A stretch of DNA of 64,000 bases from Parvibaculum sp045863935 (GCF_045863935.1 NZ_BTVP01000016.1:16272-80271); one strand, 5' to 3'. Positions 48,971-58,207 are shown, counted from the stretch's first letter. Notes: generated by a model not told the origin, from the sequence alone. Numbers and translations: made by a program.

Positions 48971-50221
48971 ATGAGCGCCGAGAAGGAACTGGCCCGCGCC
49001 GCATGGCTGAACGAGGCGGATGCGAAAGCCGTGATGGAAGCGCTCGCCGCGAAGGGCGGCACGGCGCGTTTCGTCGGCGGCTGCGTGCGCAACGCGCTGA
49101 TGGGCGAGACGGTGCGCGATATCGACATCGCCATCACCGAGACGCCGGAAAGCGCGAAGGCGCTGCTCGAGGCGAAGGGCATCAAGGTCGTGCCGACCGG
49201 CATCGACCACGGCACCATCACCGCCGTCACGCCCACCCGTCATTTCGAGATCACGACGCTGCGTGTCGACGTCGCGACGGATGGGCGCCGCGCCGATGTC
49301 GCCTTCACCAGCGACTGGCTCGGCGATGCACAGCGGCGCGACTTCACCATGAATGCGCTTTATTGCGATGCGGACGGCACGGTGCACGATCCGCTCGGCG
49401 GGCGCGAAGACCTGAAGGCGCGGCGCGTGCGTTTCATTGGCGATCCCCATGAACGCATCCGCGAGGACTATCTCCGCATTCTCCGCTTCTTCCGCTTCCA
49501 TGCCTTCTACGGCAAGGGCGAGCCGGATGCGGCGGGCCTGCGCGCCTGCGCGGAGGAGCGCGAGGGCCTTCGCCAGCTTTCGGGCGAGCGCGTGCGCGAC
49601 GAATTGCTGAAGATCGCGAGCGCCGACGAGGCGGGCGCGGCCTATCGCCAGATGGCGGCGGCGGGCATTCTCGCCATCGTGCTGCCGGAGGCAAGCCGCC
49701 TCGACCGCTTCGAGAAGCTGGTCGAGATCGAGGCCCAACAGCTCTTCAAGGAAGCCGATCCGATGCTCCGCCTCGGCGCCATGCTGGACCTCGACGAGGC
49801 GGGCGTCGCCGCGCTCGCGCAGCGGCTGCGCCTTTCCAACAAGGATCGCGACCGGCTCGCGGGCATGCTCACCGACACCACCAAGATCGTCTGCTACCTC
49901 TCCATGCGCGAGGTGCGCCGCGCGCTCTACTGGCTGGGCAGGCAGCTCTTCAAGGATCGCGTCTCGCTCGGCTGGGCGGACGACAAGCGCGGCCACAACG
50001 CCTTCCAGTGGCGCGCCATGCTTGCCATGGCCGATAGCTGGGAGAAGCCCGAACTGCCGCTCACGGGCGAGATGATCAAGGCCGCCGGTGTGCCGGAAGG
50101 GCCCGAAATCGGCCGTGTGCGGAAGGAAGTCGAGGAATGGTGGGTCGACAGCGACTTCATCGACGACGAATTCTCGATCATCGAACGCTTGAAGGCGGTG
50201 GTGCAGGCAACGGTATACTGA
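48971..50221 (+). CDS. cca: CCA tRNA nucleotidyltransferase
   Basis: I use the ATG at 48971 (GAGGAA before it); a GTG at 48953 would add six residues. The 416-residue protein has the class II polymerase head: ARFVGGCVRNALMGETVRDI with the catalytic DIDIA, DVATDGRRADVAFTSDWLGD, AQRRDFTMNALYCDADGTVH, DPLGGREDLKARRVRFIG and IREDYLRILRFFRFHAFYGK. It adds or repairs the 3' CCA end of tRNAs. It is last in the DUF1285-Nudix-CCA run. Confidence 0.95.
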   Translation: MSAEKELARAAWLNEADAKAVMEALAAKGGTARFVGGCVRNALMGETVRDIDIAITETPESAKALLEAKGIKVVPTGIDHGTITAVTPTRHFEITTLRVDVATDGRRADVAFTSDWLGDAQRRDFTMNALYCDADGTVHDPLGGREDLKARRVRFIGDPHERIREDYLRILRFFRFHAFYGKGEPDAAGLRACAEEREGLRQLSGERVRDELLKIASADEAGAAYRQMAAAGILAIVLPEASRLDRFEKLVEIEAQQLFKEADPMLRLGAMLDLDEAGVAALAQRLRLSNKDRDRLAGMLTDTTKIVCYLSMREVRRALYWLGRQLFKDRVSLGWADDKRGHNAFQWRAMLAMADSWEKPELPLTGEMIKAAGVPEGPEIGRVRKEVEEWWVDSDFIDDEFSIIERLKAVVQATVY

Positions 50222-50243
50222 GAGCCGTCTCGCGGGGGAGGGG

Positions 50244-50513
50244 ATGATGGGGAAGCCGCTTCTGTTCACGCGGCATGCGCGAACGGTCATGGAAGAGCGT
50301 TCCATCCCCGAGGAACGGGTGGCAATGACCATCGCGCGGCCCGATCATCTGGAGCCCGATCCCGCACAAAAGGGGGCTTTCCGGGCTTTTCTGCGAATTC
50401 CGGCGTTTGGCAATCGGGTGTTACGTGTGGTCTATTATGAAGAACCGGATACCTGTCGGGTGATCACTGTCTTCTTCGACCGCGGCGCGAGAAGGAAAGG
50501 CTTGGCGACATGA
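50244..50513 (+). CDS. DUF4258 domain protein, toxin-like
   Basis: The 89-residue protein opens LLFTRHARTVMEERSIPEER with the conserved H-A-x-x-R...R pattern of DUF4258, and continues through FLRIPAFGNRVLRVVYYEEP and RVITVFFDRGARRKG, a RelE/ParE-like beta-sheet layout. It overlaps the downstream DUF2283 gene by four bases (ATGA). The pair is widely seen together and is thought to be toxin-antitoxin-like; toxicity is not shown by the sequence. Confidence 0.85.
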   Translation: MMGKPLLFTRHARTVMEERSIPEERVAMTIARPDHLEPDPAQKGAFRAFLRIPAFGNRVLRVVYYEEPDTCRVITVFFDRGARRKGLAT

Positions 50514-50710
50514 AAGTCAGTCTCGACGAGCAGGCAGATGCTCTCTACATCCGCTTCGAGGAAACGAAAATCGCGGAGTCCGAGGAAGTCAGCCCCGGCG
50601 TGATGCTGGATTTCGATGCACACGGCCGGGTCGTGGGAATTGAGATGCTGAATGTGAAGCAGCGTTTGCCGGGTGCCGATCTGAAACGGGTTCAAGTCGA
50701 ACTCTCCTGA
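50510..50710 (+). CDS. DUF2283 domain protein, antitoxin-like partner
   Basis: The 66-residue protein is almost pure DUF2283: VSLDEQADALYIRFEETKIA, EVSPGVMLDFDAHGRVVGIE, MLNVKQRLPG. DUF2283 proteins pair with DUF4258 proteins. The start overlaps the upstream gene by ATGA, so the two are coupled. Regulation through DNA binding is not evident, as no HTH is seen. Confidence 0.9.
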   Translation: MKVSLDEQADALYIRFEETKIAESEEVSPGVMLDFDAHGRVVGIEMLNVKQRLPGADLKRVQVELS

Positions 50711-50739
50711 TCGTTCCGGGTTTATCTGGGCCCACCAAA

Positions 50740-51294
50740 ATGACATTGCGCGCGATACTTGCTCTTCTCCTCGCCCTACCGCTTGCCGCATGTGGCGGCG
50801 ATAATGGCGAGGACGCCGCGACCGCCGCGGCGCGCGGCTTCTACGACAAGGTTCTCGCGGCGCATACAGGCGGCGTGCCGGATGAAGACCTCAGAGCCGG
50901 TCTCCGCGCCGTCATCTCGCCCGATCTCGACAGCCTCATCGCGCAGGCAGCCGAGGCCGAGCGCCGTCACACTGAGCGCGTGAACAATGAGGAGCCGCCC
51001 TATCTCCAGGGCGACATCTTCTCCTCGCTCTTTGAAGGGCCGACCGCCTATGAGATCGGGCCTTGCGAGGAGCTCGAAAAGAATGGCGAGCTCTCGATGA
51101 GCTGCGACGTCCTGCTGGTGCATGAGGCGGAGGAGCCGGTGCAGTGGACCGACCATGTGATTCTCGTCGCGGACGGCGTGCCGGAGGAGCGGCGCTGGCT
51201 CGTCGACGACATTCTCTATGGCGGCGACTGGGACTTCGGGCCGAAGGGCTCGCTCAAGGCGATGCTTCGCGGCGTGATCGAGGAAGAATCCTGA
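50740..51294 (+). CDS. Putative lipoprotein, function unknown
   Basis: The 184-residue protein has a lipoprotein signal with lipobox LAAC (LLALPLAACGGDNGEDAATA). The mature part contains RGFYDKVLAAHTGGVPDEDL, reminiscent of DUF3828-type proteins, a Cys pair (CEELEKNGELSMSCD) and a Trp-rich end (GGDWDFGPKGSLKAML). No function is assigned. It lies 29 bases after the DUF2283 gene and about 70 bases before hemN. Confidence 0.85.
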   Translation: MTLRAILALLLALPLAACGGDNGEDAATAAARGFYDKVLAAHTGGVPDEDLRAGLRAVISPDLDSLIAQAAEAERRHTERVNNEEPPYLQGDIFSSLFEGPTAYEIGPCEELEKNGELSMSCDVLLVHEAEEPVQWTDHVILVADGVPEERRWLVDDILYGGDWDFGPKGSLKAMLRGVIEEES

Positions 51295-51364
51295 GCCTGC
51301 GACAAATTTCCCTGCGGCAATTGTGGCGATAGGCGGGCCCGCGCGCCCGGCCTAGTCTTTGCTC

Positions 51365-52714
51365 ATGCGACAGGATCTCATCGAGCGGTACGATCTGCGC
51401 GTGCCGCGCTACACCTCCTACCCGACGGCTCCGCATTTCTCGCCCGCGGTCGAGGGAGACGTATACGCGCGCTGGCTCTCCCGGCTCGACACCTCGCTTT
51501 CGCTCTCTCTCTATCTCCACATCGCCTATTGCGCCGAGATGTGCTGGTTCTGCGGCTGCCACACCAAGGCGACGAAGCGGTATGCGCCGGTCGCCGATTA
51601 TCTCGATGCGCTGCTGACGGAAGCCCGCCTCGTCGCGCGCGCGCTCCCCGCGCGCATGAAGGTCGACCACATTCATTTCGGCGGCGGCAGCCCGACGCTG
51701 CTGAAGCCGCATGACCTCGCGCAGACGCTCGCCATTCTCCGCGAGCACTACAATGTGACGCTCGATGCGGACATCGCCGTCGAGCTCGATCCGCGCACGG
51801 CCGACGAGGCTTATGTCGCCGCCATGGCGAAGGCGGGCGTCACCCGCGCTTCCATCGGCGTTCAGGATTTCGACGAGCGCGTGCAGAAGGCGATCAACCG
51901 CATCCAGCCGCATGAGGTGACGGCGCGCGTCATCGGGTGGCTGCGGGCGCATGGCGTCTCCGCGATCAACATGGACCTTTGCTACGGGCTCCCCTACCAG
52001 ACGGTCGAGAGCCTTCTCGACACGGTGGACAAGGCGGCCGCGCTCCGCCCGGCGCGCATCGCGCTGTTCGGTTATGCGCATGTGCCCTGGATGAAGCCGC
52101 ACCAGAAGCTCATCCCCGAGGAATCGCTTCCCGGCCTTGCCGAGCGCTGGACGCAATATGAGGCGGCGGCGGAGCGGCTTGAAGGCCACGGCTATGTCTC
52201 GGTCGGGCTCGACCACTTCGCGCTGCCGGACGACGAGATGGCAATGGCGCATGCAAAAGGTGCGCTTCACCGCAACTTCCAGGGCTATACGACGGATGCC
52301 GCGCCGGTGCTGATCGGCCTCGGTGCGTCGGCCATCGGCGCCCTGCCGCAGGGCTATGCCGCGAACGAACTCGCCATCGACCGCTACAAGGCGGCGGTGC
52401 GCGAGGGCCGCTTCCCCATCACGCGCGGCATCGCGGTGAGCGGCGCGGACAGGCTCAGGCGCGACGTGATCGAGCGTCTCATGTGCGACATGGGCGTCGA
52501 TCTCGACGAGATCGCGCTGATGCACGATGTCGCCGCCGATACGTTCGACGACGAGCTATCACGTCTCTCCGCCCTCGAAGCGGATGGCATCGTCACCCGT
52601 ACCGGCCGCCGCCTCACCGTGACGGAAGAGGGCCGCCCGCTGGTCCGCGCCGTCTGCGCCGTGTTCGACGAATATCTGGGCCAGGGTCAGGCGCGGCATT
52701 CGAAGGCGGTTTAG
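51365..52714 (+). CDS. hemN: Oxygen-independent coproporphyrinogen III oxidase HemN
   Basis: The 449-residue radical-SAM enzyme has the cluster motif CAEMCWFCGC (CX3CX2C plus an extra Cys), preceded by SLYLHIAYC, then VDHIHFGGGSPTLLKPHDLA and IGVQDFDERVQKAINRIQP, followed by NMDLCYGLPYQT. It converts coproporphyrinogen III to protoporphyrinogen IX without oxygen. The complementary aerobic hemF lies at 56 kb. The start is ATG 51365. Confidence 0.95.
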   Translation: MRQDLIERYDLRVPRYTSYPTAPHFSPAVEGDVYARWLSRLDTSLSLSLYLHIAYCAEMCWFCGCHTKATKRYAPVADYLDALLTEARLVARALPARMKVDHIHFGGGSPTLLKPHDLAQTLAILREHYNVTLDADIAVELDPRTADEAYVAAMAKAGVTRASIGVQDFDERVQKAINRIQPHEVTARVIGWLRAHGVSAINMDLCYGLPYQTVESLLDTVDKAAALRPARIALFGYAHVPWMKPHQKLIPEESLPGLAERWTQYEAAAERLEGHGYVSVGLDHFALPDDEMAMAHAKGALHRNFQGYTTDAAPVLIGLGASAIGALPQGYAANELAIDRYKAAVREGRFPITRGIAVSGADRLRRDVIERLMCDMGVDLDEIALMHDVAADTFDDELSRLSALEADGIVTRTGRRLTVTEEGRPLVRAVCAVFDEYLGQGQARHSKAV

Positions 52715-52785
52715 GTTTTCGGGCTGTTCCCTCCGCGCTTGCTCCGTGCTGAAGACGAAGGTCAATCGGAAGGGGAGGACAAGCC

Positions 52786-53520
52786 ATGTCGCGCAAGATG
52801 GGCGAAGACGGCGAGGCCTGGGATATTCCCGGGCTCACCCCCGATATTTACCGGCAGTGGCGGGAATCGGCGCTCGGGGCGATCACGGAGCGTCTGGAAC
52901 GGCGTCTCATTCTGGATTTGATCGGAAACGTCGAGGGGCAGCGTATCCTCGACCTGGGATGCGGCGACGGCGATCTTGCGGTCGATCTGGCGCAGCGCGG
53001 CGCCCGCGTCACCGGCATCGACACCTCCACGGCAATGATCGCCGCCGCGCGGGCGAGGGCGGTGAGCGCGGGGACGGAAATCGAATTCCATGTCGCCGCG
53101 GCGCAAGACCTGCCGTTTCCGCCGGCGCAATTCGACGCTGTCGTCGCCGTCACGGTGCTCTGTTTCGTCGACGATCCTTTGCCGGTATTTCACGAGGCCG
53201 CCCGCGTGCTTCGGCCAGGCGGCCGCTTCGTCATCGGCGAGCTCGGCAAATGGAATTCCTGGGCTGCTGCCCGGCGTCTGCGCGGATGGCTGGGATCGCC
53301 CCTCTGGCGCCGGGGACGGTTCCGCACGCCAGGGGAACTGCACTCCCTTGCGGAAGCGGCGGGGTTGCGGGCGGAGGTCGTTCGCGGTGCAATCTTTTAT
53401 CCAAGATCCGGTCTTGCAGCCCGTTTCATGGCGCCGCTCGACGCATATTTCGGTCGCGTCACGACTCTCGGTGCCGCCTTCCTTGCTCTCAGTGCCCAGA
53501 AAGACGGCGCGGACGGTTGA
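52786..53520 (+). CDS. SAM-dependent methyltransferase
   Basis: The 244-residue protein has SAM motif I GQRILDLGCGDGDLAVDLAQ, motif II VTGIDTSTAMIAAARAR, FDAVVAVTVLCFVDDPLPVF (motif post-I) and RPGGRFVIGELGKWNSWAAA. It is a type-11 methyltransferase of unknown substrate. The GELGKWNSWA segment, shared with several bacterial methyltransferases, gives no clear clue. It follows hemN by about 70 bases. Confidence 0.9.
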   Translation: MSRKMGEDGEAWDIPGLTPDIYRQWRESALGAITERLERRLILDLIGNVEGQRILDLGCGDGDLAVDLAQRGARVTGIDTSTAMIAAARARAVSAGTEIEFHVAAAQDLPFPPAQFDAVVAVTVLCFVDDPLPVFHEAARVLRPGGRFVIGELGKWNSWAAARRLRGWLGSPLWRRGRFRTPGELHSLAEAAGLRAEVVRGAIFYPRSGLAARFMAPLDAYFGRVTTLGAAFLALSAQKDGADG

Positions 53521-53650
53521 TCCCGCGAGATAGGCAGGCGGCCTTTCGCGCTTGCATGGGGATATCGCATCCCGGGTTCGTGATACCGTTATGCCGTGTT
53601 GCGACCCGCGCTGCCTCGGGAGCGTTCCGCCCTCAACTCATCGAGTGGAA

Positions 53651-54382
53651 ATGGACGAAAGCTTCGGGACAAGTCTTCTGGCGAGCCTGCTTGCCGCTGC
53701 CGTGACGACGGGCGGCATACTGACGATTCGCCGGTTCAGGCTCTGGGCACTCGGGAACACGACCTATTTCGCGTGTTTCGCCGCGGGCGTGCTGCTCGCC
53801 GTATCCTTCATCCATGTTCTGCCCGAGTCGTTTGCCATGAGCGCGCAGGCCCCTGTTTTCCTGCTGGCCGGGTATCTTCTGATGCTGCTCATGAACCGGT
53901 TCCTGACTGCATATGTCTGCGACAGGCCGGAACGGTCGAATTATGCACTCGGGCTCGTGCCGCTTCTCGGTATTGCGCTCCATTCGTTTCTCGACGGCGT
54001 CGTCTATTCGATCGGTTTCAGTGTCAGCCTGTTCACCGGCGCGCTTGTCGCATTCGGCATGGTGCTGCACGAATTTCCGGAAGGCATCGTTACCTACGCA
54101 CTGCTCGTTCGGAGCGGACTTGCGGAGCGCCGTGCTTTTCTGCTCGCCTTTCTTGCGGCTGCCGCCACGACCCCGATGGGCATGCTGCTTTCCTATCCCT
54201 TCATAAGCAGGATCGACGAGCCGCTGCTTGGTTCCATGCTCGCGCTTTCGGCCGGCGCGTTGGTCTATGTGGGAGCGACGCATCTGTTGCCGCAGGCGCA
54301 ACTGGAGCCGCGCAGATACAGTCTCGTTGCGCTCGCGGCTGGACTGGCAGTCGCGATTGGAATCGTTTTCAGCAAGGGGTAG
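53651..54382 (+). CDS. ZIP family metal transporter
   Basis: The 243-residue protein starts at ATG 53651. It has about seven or eight membrane helices and the ZIP metal-site motifs IALHSFLDGVVYSI (helix IV: H-S-x-x-D-G) and VLHEFPEGIVTYAL (helix V: H-E-x-x-E-G). ZIP proteins import Zn2+ or other divalent metals. No metal-regulatory box was recognised nearby, unlike the znu operon. An upstream in-frame start (53552) would add 33 residues of non-membrane sequence and is less likely. Confidence 0.9.
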   Translation: MDESFGTSLLASLLAAAVTTGGILTIRRFRLWALGNTTYFACFAAGVLLAVSFIHVLPESFAMSAQAPVFLLAGYLLMLLMNRFLTAYVCDRPERSNYALGLVPLLGIALHSFLDGVVYSIGFSVSLFTGALVAFGMVLHEFPEGIVTYALLVRSGLAERRAFLLAFLAAAATTPMGMLLSYPFISRIDEPLLGSMLALSAGALVYVGATHLLPQAQLEPRRYSLVALAAGLAVAIGIVFSKG

Positions 54383-54442
54383 TCCTGCCGGGGGCGAGGT
54401 GCGGCCGGCCGGGGCGAACAAGCAGGGCGGGCAGGTGGCTGG

Positions 54443-54919
54443 CTACGAGATTGCCGCGAACACGGCCTCCGCCGCCTTCGCCAGTTCCGCGGGCGCAATC
54501 TCGAGTTCCAGTCCGTAAGCCCCGCCGGACACGAACACCGTCTCGAATCCCTTCGCGCTTTCGTCGATGAAGGCCGGGAGTTTCTTCTTCTGGCCGAGCG
54601 GGCTGCAGGCGCCCATCGCGTAACCGCTCGTCTTCACCGCCTTGTCCTTCGGCGCGAGGTCGATGCGCTTGCTGCCGAGTTCGCGCGCCAGCGCCTTGCG
54701 GTCGAGGTCGCGCGAGGCGGGCACGATGGCGACGGCGAGCTTTCCCTCCTCCGTTTCCACGATCAGCGTCTTGAAGAGCCGTGCCGGATCGATGCCGCTT
54801 GCCGCCGCCATGTCGAGCGCGGAGGTTTTCCTGTCCTTCGGCACGTCGATCTCGCGGAACGTGCCGGAAATTCCATTCAACCGCACGAAGCGCTGCGCGG
54901 CGGTTTCGCCTTTTGTCAT
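54443..54919 (-). CDS. ybaK: Cys-tRNA(Pro)/Cys-tRNA(Cys) deacylase YbaK
   Basis: The 158-residue protein has the YbaK features TSALDMAAASGIDPARLFKT, LAVAIVPASRDLDRKALARE, GAYGLELEIAPAELAKAAEA and the GYAMGACSPLGQKKKLPAFI loop with the conserved G-x-x-S-P-x-G. The conserved Lys of the active site is probably the one in RLFKTLIV. It clears mischarged Cys-tRNA(Pro). It is followed by the AT-rich DUF2971 gene. Confidence 0.93.
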   Translation of the reverse strand: MTKGETAAQRFVRLNGISGTFREIDVPKDRKTSALDMAAASGIDPARLFKTLIVETEEGKLAVAIVPASRDLDRKALARELGSKRIDLAPKDKAVKTSGYAMGACSPLGQKKKLPAFIDESAKGFETVFVSGGAYGLELEIAPAELAKAAEAVFAAIS

Positions 54920-54955
54920 TTAGATATTCTGTCCGGAGGGAGGGATCAAAATTAG

Positions 54956-55985
54956 TCAGTCGATATAAGGTGTTTCAGAACATTGAACCGAAACATGTTG
55001 TCCGACCAAACTTTGAACTCTTTTCCGCAGGGTTGTTTGCTCGCGATGAGGTCCGACGATGACCTTGTTGATCGGAAGGTATGCACTTGGGAGTGATGCA
55101 AATAACGACAGATACTCAATCTCTTTCAATCCATCGGGGTGCTGTCTGGTTTGTTTCGATTTTATCATTTTGGTGGTGGCGGCATCTTTGCCCAAGTCTG
55201 CGATGAATTTCGCATTCAGTTCGTCTGATTTTGGGCTAGCAACAATACNNNNNNNNNNAACCGCGATGCTTGAAACGAGTTGTTGCAGAAAGAAAATCCA
55301 TTAGCACGTTGCCCATTGCGGCGACGGCTGAATCTTCCTCTGTAATGTGCTTGCGAAGGACCTCGCTTAGCGTGTCGACGATACTCGAGAACATACTAGA
55401 GAAGTCTTCAGCCAAGGGATTAGTGTTGTAGACCACCTTGCACATTTGCAGATGAGGGTAGTCGAAATGATCGCTCTCTCGTTTGAGTAAGCTTAACAAT
55501 CGGCCCCTATCGAAGACGATCGCGTATCGTCCGTTGCTTTCGGAACCATACCCGCGCCACTGACTCAATAAGCCGTTGGCCCTTTCGTAGGCGTGATCGT
55601 TGGCGTGACTGCAGAAGGAGGTGATGTAGGGGACGGCAAATGGCATGCCGCCAGGACGACCCGTAAACGACGCTTGATAAATTGAATCTACAAGAGCCTG
55701 GGCGTTGTTGCGTGCGATTGCCAAGAGGCCACCGGCTTTGTCGAACGCGCGACGGGAGCGGAACTTACTTCCACGAATTTCTCGCAAAATTGGCTTAATT
55801 TTGTCCGCCAGAGCATCCGTGATGAGATCTCGAAAATGTTCTACTTCAGTTGCGTCATTGAGGTGGTTGTATCGTGTCGCCCACAGAGATTGAGTTTCGA
55901 TGATTCCCCGAAGCCCGGACCAGTTGGTGTAATGATAAAGCTCTGCTGGTAAAACTTCGTCTCTATGCTTGCTAGCTTTGGGCAT
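54956..55985 (-). CDS. DUF2971 domain protein, interrupted by an assembly gap
   Basis: Minus-strand reading from ATG 55985 gives ELYHYTNWSGLRGIIETQSL, WATRYNHLNDATEVEHFRDL, ITSFCSHANDHAYERANGLL and SQWRGYGSESNGRYAIVFDR, the DUF2971 pattern. Ten Ns at 55249-55258 break it. Past the gap the same strand continues in a shifted frame without a stop (VASPKSDELNAKFIADLGKD, then INKVIVGPHREQTTLRKRVQ) to a TGA at 54956, as expected for the family's C-terminus. The N count does not preserve frame (1,036 bases from the old frame), so the gap length is probably wrong. The gene is visibly AT-richer than its neighbours, suggesting transfer. Function is unknown. Confidence 0.75.
55249..55258. other. Run of ten N bases (assembly gap)
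   Basis: Ten undefined bases lie within the DUF2971 gene. They are a sequence gap of unknown true length. Confidence 0.99.
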
Positions 55986-56003
55986 ACACAATTTCCAATT
56001 GAA

Positions 56004-56888
56004 CTAAGGCCACTTCACCGTGGGTGGCATGGAGGACAGGATCGAGTTCACATTGCCACCCGTCTTCAACCCGAACACCGTGCCGCGGTCGTAGAGCAGG
56101 TTGAACTCGACATAGCGGCCGCGCCGCACGAGCTGCTCCTCGCGCTCGTCGTCCGTCCATGTCTCATTCATGTGGCGGCGGACGAGTTCGGGGTAGATCG
56201 CGAGAAAGGCAAGGCCCACATCCTGCGTGAAGGCGAAGTCTTCTTCCCAGTCGCCGCTGTTCAGGTGATCGTAGAAGATGCCGCCCGTGCCGCGCGGTTC
56301 GTTGCGGTGGGGCAGGAAGAAATATTCGTCGCACCACTTCTTGAAGCGCGGGTAGTAGTCCGCGTCATGTGCGTCGCAGGCGGCCTTGTAGGCGGCGTGG
56401 AAATCGACCGTATCGGGATGATCGTCGCGGCGCTGCACGTCGAGCACGGGCGTCAGGTCGCCGCCGCCGCCGAACCAGCTCTTCGTCGTGTAGACATGCC
56501 GCGTGTTCATGTGCACGGCGGGCACGCGCGGGTTCTGCATATGCGCGATGAGAGAAATGCCCGACGCCCAGAAGCGCGGGTCTTCCTCCGCGCCCTGCAT
56601 CTGTTTCCTGAAATCCTCAGAGAATTCGCCATGCACGGTCGAGATGTGAACGCCGACCTTCTCGAAGACGCGGCCGTGCATGACCGACATTTCGCCGCCG
56701 CCCTCATCCTTGGAGCCATCGCCGCGCTTCCAGGGCGTCCGCTCGAAACGGCCGGCCGGGCGGTCCGCCAAGGTGCCGGTCAGCTCGTCTTCCAGTTTCT
56801 CGAAAGAGGCGCAGATCAGGTCGCGCAATTCGCGGAACCAGGCTTCGGCGCGGGCCTTCCTTTCGGCGGTCGTCTTGTCCTCGGTCAT
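56004..56888 (-). CDS. hemF: Oxygen-dependent coproporphyrinogen III oxidase HemF
   Basis: The 294-residue protein matches HemF: FERTPWKRGDGSKDEGGGEM, SVMHGRVFEKVGVHISTVHG, ASGISLIAHMQNPRVPAVHM, TKSWFGGGGDLTPVLDVQRR and YVEFNLLYDRGTVFGLKTGG. It decarboxylates coproporphyrinogen III with O2 in heme synthesis. It lies between trmL (32 bases upstream) and the DUF2971 gene (18 bases downstream), so the latter may be expressed with it. Confidence 0.97.
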   Translation of the reverse strand: MTEDKTTAERKARAEAWFRELRDLICASFEKLEDELTGTLADRPAGRFERTPWKRGDGSKDEGGGEMSVMHGRVFEKVGVHISTVHGEFSEDFRKQMQGAEEDPRFWASGISLIAHMQNPRVPAVHMNTRHVYTTKSWFGGGGDLTPVLDVQRRDDHPDTVDFHAAYKAACDAHDADYYPRFKKWCDEYFFLPHRNEPRGTGGIFYDHLNSGDWEEDFAFTQDVGLAFLAIYPELVRRHMNETWTDDEREEQLVRRGRYVEFNLLYDRGTVFGLKTGGNVNSILSSMPPTVKWP

Positions 56889-56920
56889 TTTCTCTTCATT
56901 CTTGCGTTGGGCTTGCGTCT

Positions 56921-57382
56921 CTACTTACCCGCCGGAAAGCCGTTTGTCTGCCGGAGCGCTTCGCTCAGCACCATGGCGGCGGCGAGCGCGATGTTGAGTG
57001 AGCGGGCAGGGGGCCGCATGGGGATCGTCACCCGCGCGTCCGCCGCCTCGTGCACATGGGCAGGCACGCCCGCGCTTTCCCGGCCGAGCAGGAGAATGTC
57101 GGAAGGGCGGAAGCGGAAGCCGGTGAAGGGAAGCTCCGCCTTGGTGGTGAGAAGGACGATGCGCGCGCCTTCAGGGCGTCTAGTTGCGAACGATTCCCAA
57201 CTGGAATGCCGCTCGACCTCGCCCAGCGCGCCGTAATCCATGGCCGCGCGCTTCAGGTCGCGGTCGTCCCAGGGGAAGCCGCAAGGCTCGATGATGTCGA
57301 GCGCCACCCCGAGGCAGGCGCCGAGCCGGATCAGCGTGCCCACATTGGGTGGAATGTCGGGTTCATAAAGGGCGAGGCGCAT
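56921..57382 (-). CDS. trmL: tRNA (cytidine/uridine-34-2'-O)-methyltransferase TrmL
   Basis: From ATG 57382 the 153-residue SPOUT protein reads MRLALYEPDIPPNVGTLIRL, DIIEPCGFPWDDRDLKRAAM, DYGALGEVERHSSWESF and the knotted C-terminus DILLLGRESAGVPAHVHEAA, ARVTIPMRPPARSLNIALAA. This is the TrmL (YibK) pattern. It 2'-O-methylates the wobble base of tRNA Leu. It is divergent from petA. Confidence 0.93.
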   Translation of the reverse strand: MRLALYEPDIPPNVGTLIRLGACLGVALDIIEPCGFPWDDRDLKRAAMDYGALGEVERHSSWESFATRRPEGARIVLLTTKAELPFTGFRFRPSDILLLGRESAGVPAHVHEAADARVTIPMRPPARSLNIALAAAMVLSEALRQTNGFPAGK

Positions 57383-57653
57383 GGGTTTGTTCCACCTGAA
57401 TACCTTGGCAGCGAGGTGCGGCGATGCGTCATCCTGCCACAGGGGCGGCGGGGCTGGACAATGCGCGGATTGGATGCCACAAAACCACGCAACGCATGGG
57501 GCGAAAGCAGGGGATTCGTCGGGCTTTCCAACCGTGCAACGGGTGTGTACGACGCTGCGCCGTGCTCTTCCGCAATGGGGGAGACCCTTCTTCAGGGAGC
57601 CGCTTCCCGAGCGGCACGTGGCGTTCGAGCTATTCAACGAGGAGACCTGAATC

Positions 57654-58193
57654 GTGGCAGACATCCACGCGGGCGAGCCGACACGGCGCGATTTCCTTTA
57701 TGTGGCAACGGGGTCGCTCGCCGCGGTCGGCGCTGCAGCCGCCATCTGGCCGCTGATCGACCAGATGAACCCGGACGCTTCCGTCCTGGCGCTCGCCTCC
57801 ATCGAAGTCGATATTTCCAACATTCCGGTCGGCCAGGAAACCACCTTCAAGTGGCGCGGCAAGCCGGTTTTCGTGCGTCACCGCACGGAAAAGGAAATCG
57901 CGGAAGCCGAGGCCGTCGATGTTTCGACGCTGAAGGATCCGGAGACAGACGACCAGCGCGTCATCGCGGGGCCGAGCGGCGAGCTCGAGCGTCAGTGGCT
58001 CGTCGTCATCGGCATCTGCACCCATCTCGGTTGCGTGCCGCTATCCTACAAGGGCGAGTATGACGGCTACTTCTGCCCCTGCCACGGCTCGGTCTACGAC
58101 ACTTCGGGCCGCATTCGTAAAGGCCCGGCGCCGCTCAATCTCGAGCTGCCGCCCTACGAATTCGTTTCCGACACCAAGATCAAGATCGGCTGA
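57654..58193 (+). CDS. petA: Cytochrome bc1 Rieske iron-sulfur subunit
   Basis: The 179-residue protein starts at GTG 57654 behind GAGGAGACC. It has a twin-arginine start TRRDFLYVATGSLAAVGAAA and both Rieske boxes: GICTHLGCVPLSYKG and FCPCHGSVYDTSGR, each with its Cys and His. It carries the 2Fe-2S centre that passes electrons from quinol to cytochrome c1. It is first in petABC. Confidence 0.97.
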   Translation: MADIHAGEPTRRDFLYVATGSLAAVGAAAAIWPLIDQMNPDASVLALASIEVDISNIPVGQETTFKWRGKPVFVRHRTEKEIAEAEAVDVSTLKDPETDDQRVIAGPSGELERQWLVVIGICTHLGCVPLSYKGEYDGYFCPCHGSVYDTSGRIRKGPAPLNLELPPYEFVSDTKIKIG

Positions 58194-58207
58194 GGGGGCG
58201 CCAGAAA

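Noticed and set aside
51295..51364. FNR box upstream of hemN
   Set aside because: Only loosely similar bases were found; no TTGAT-N4-ATCAA match is present.
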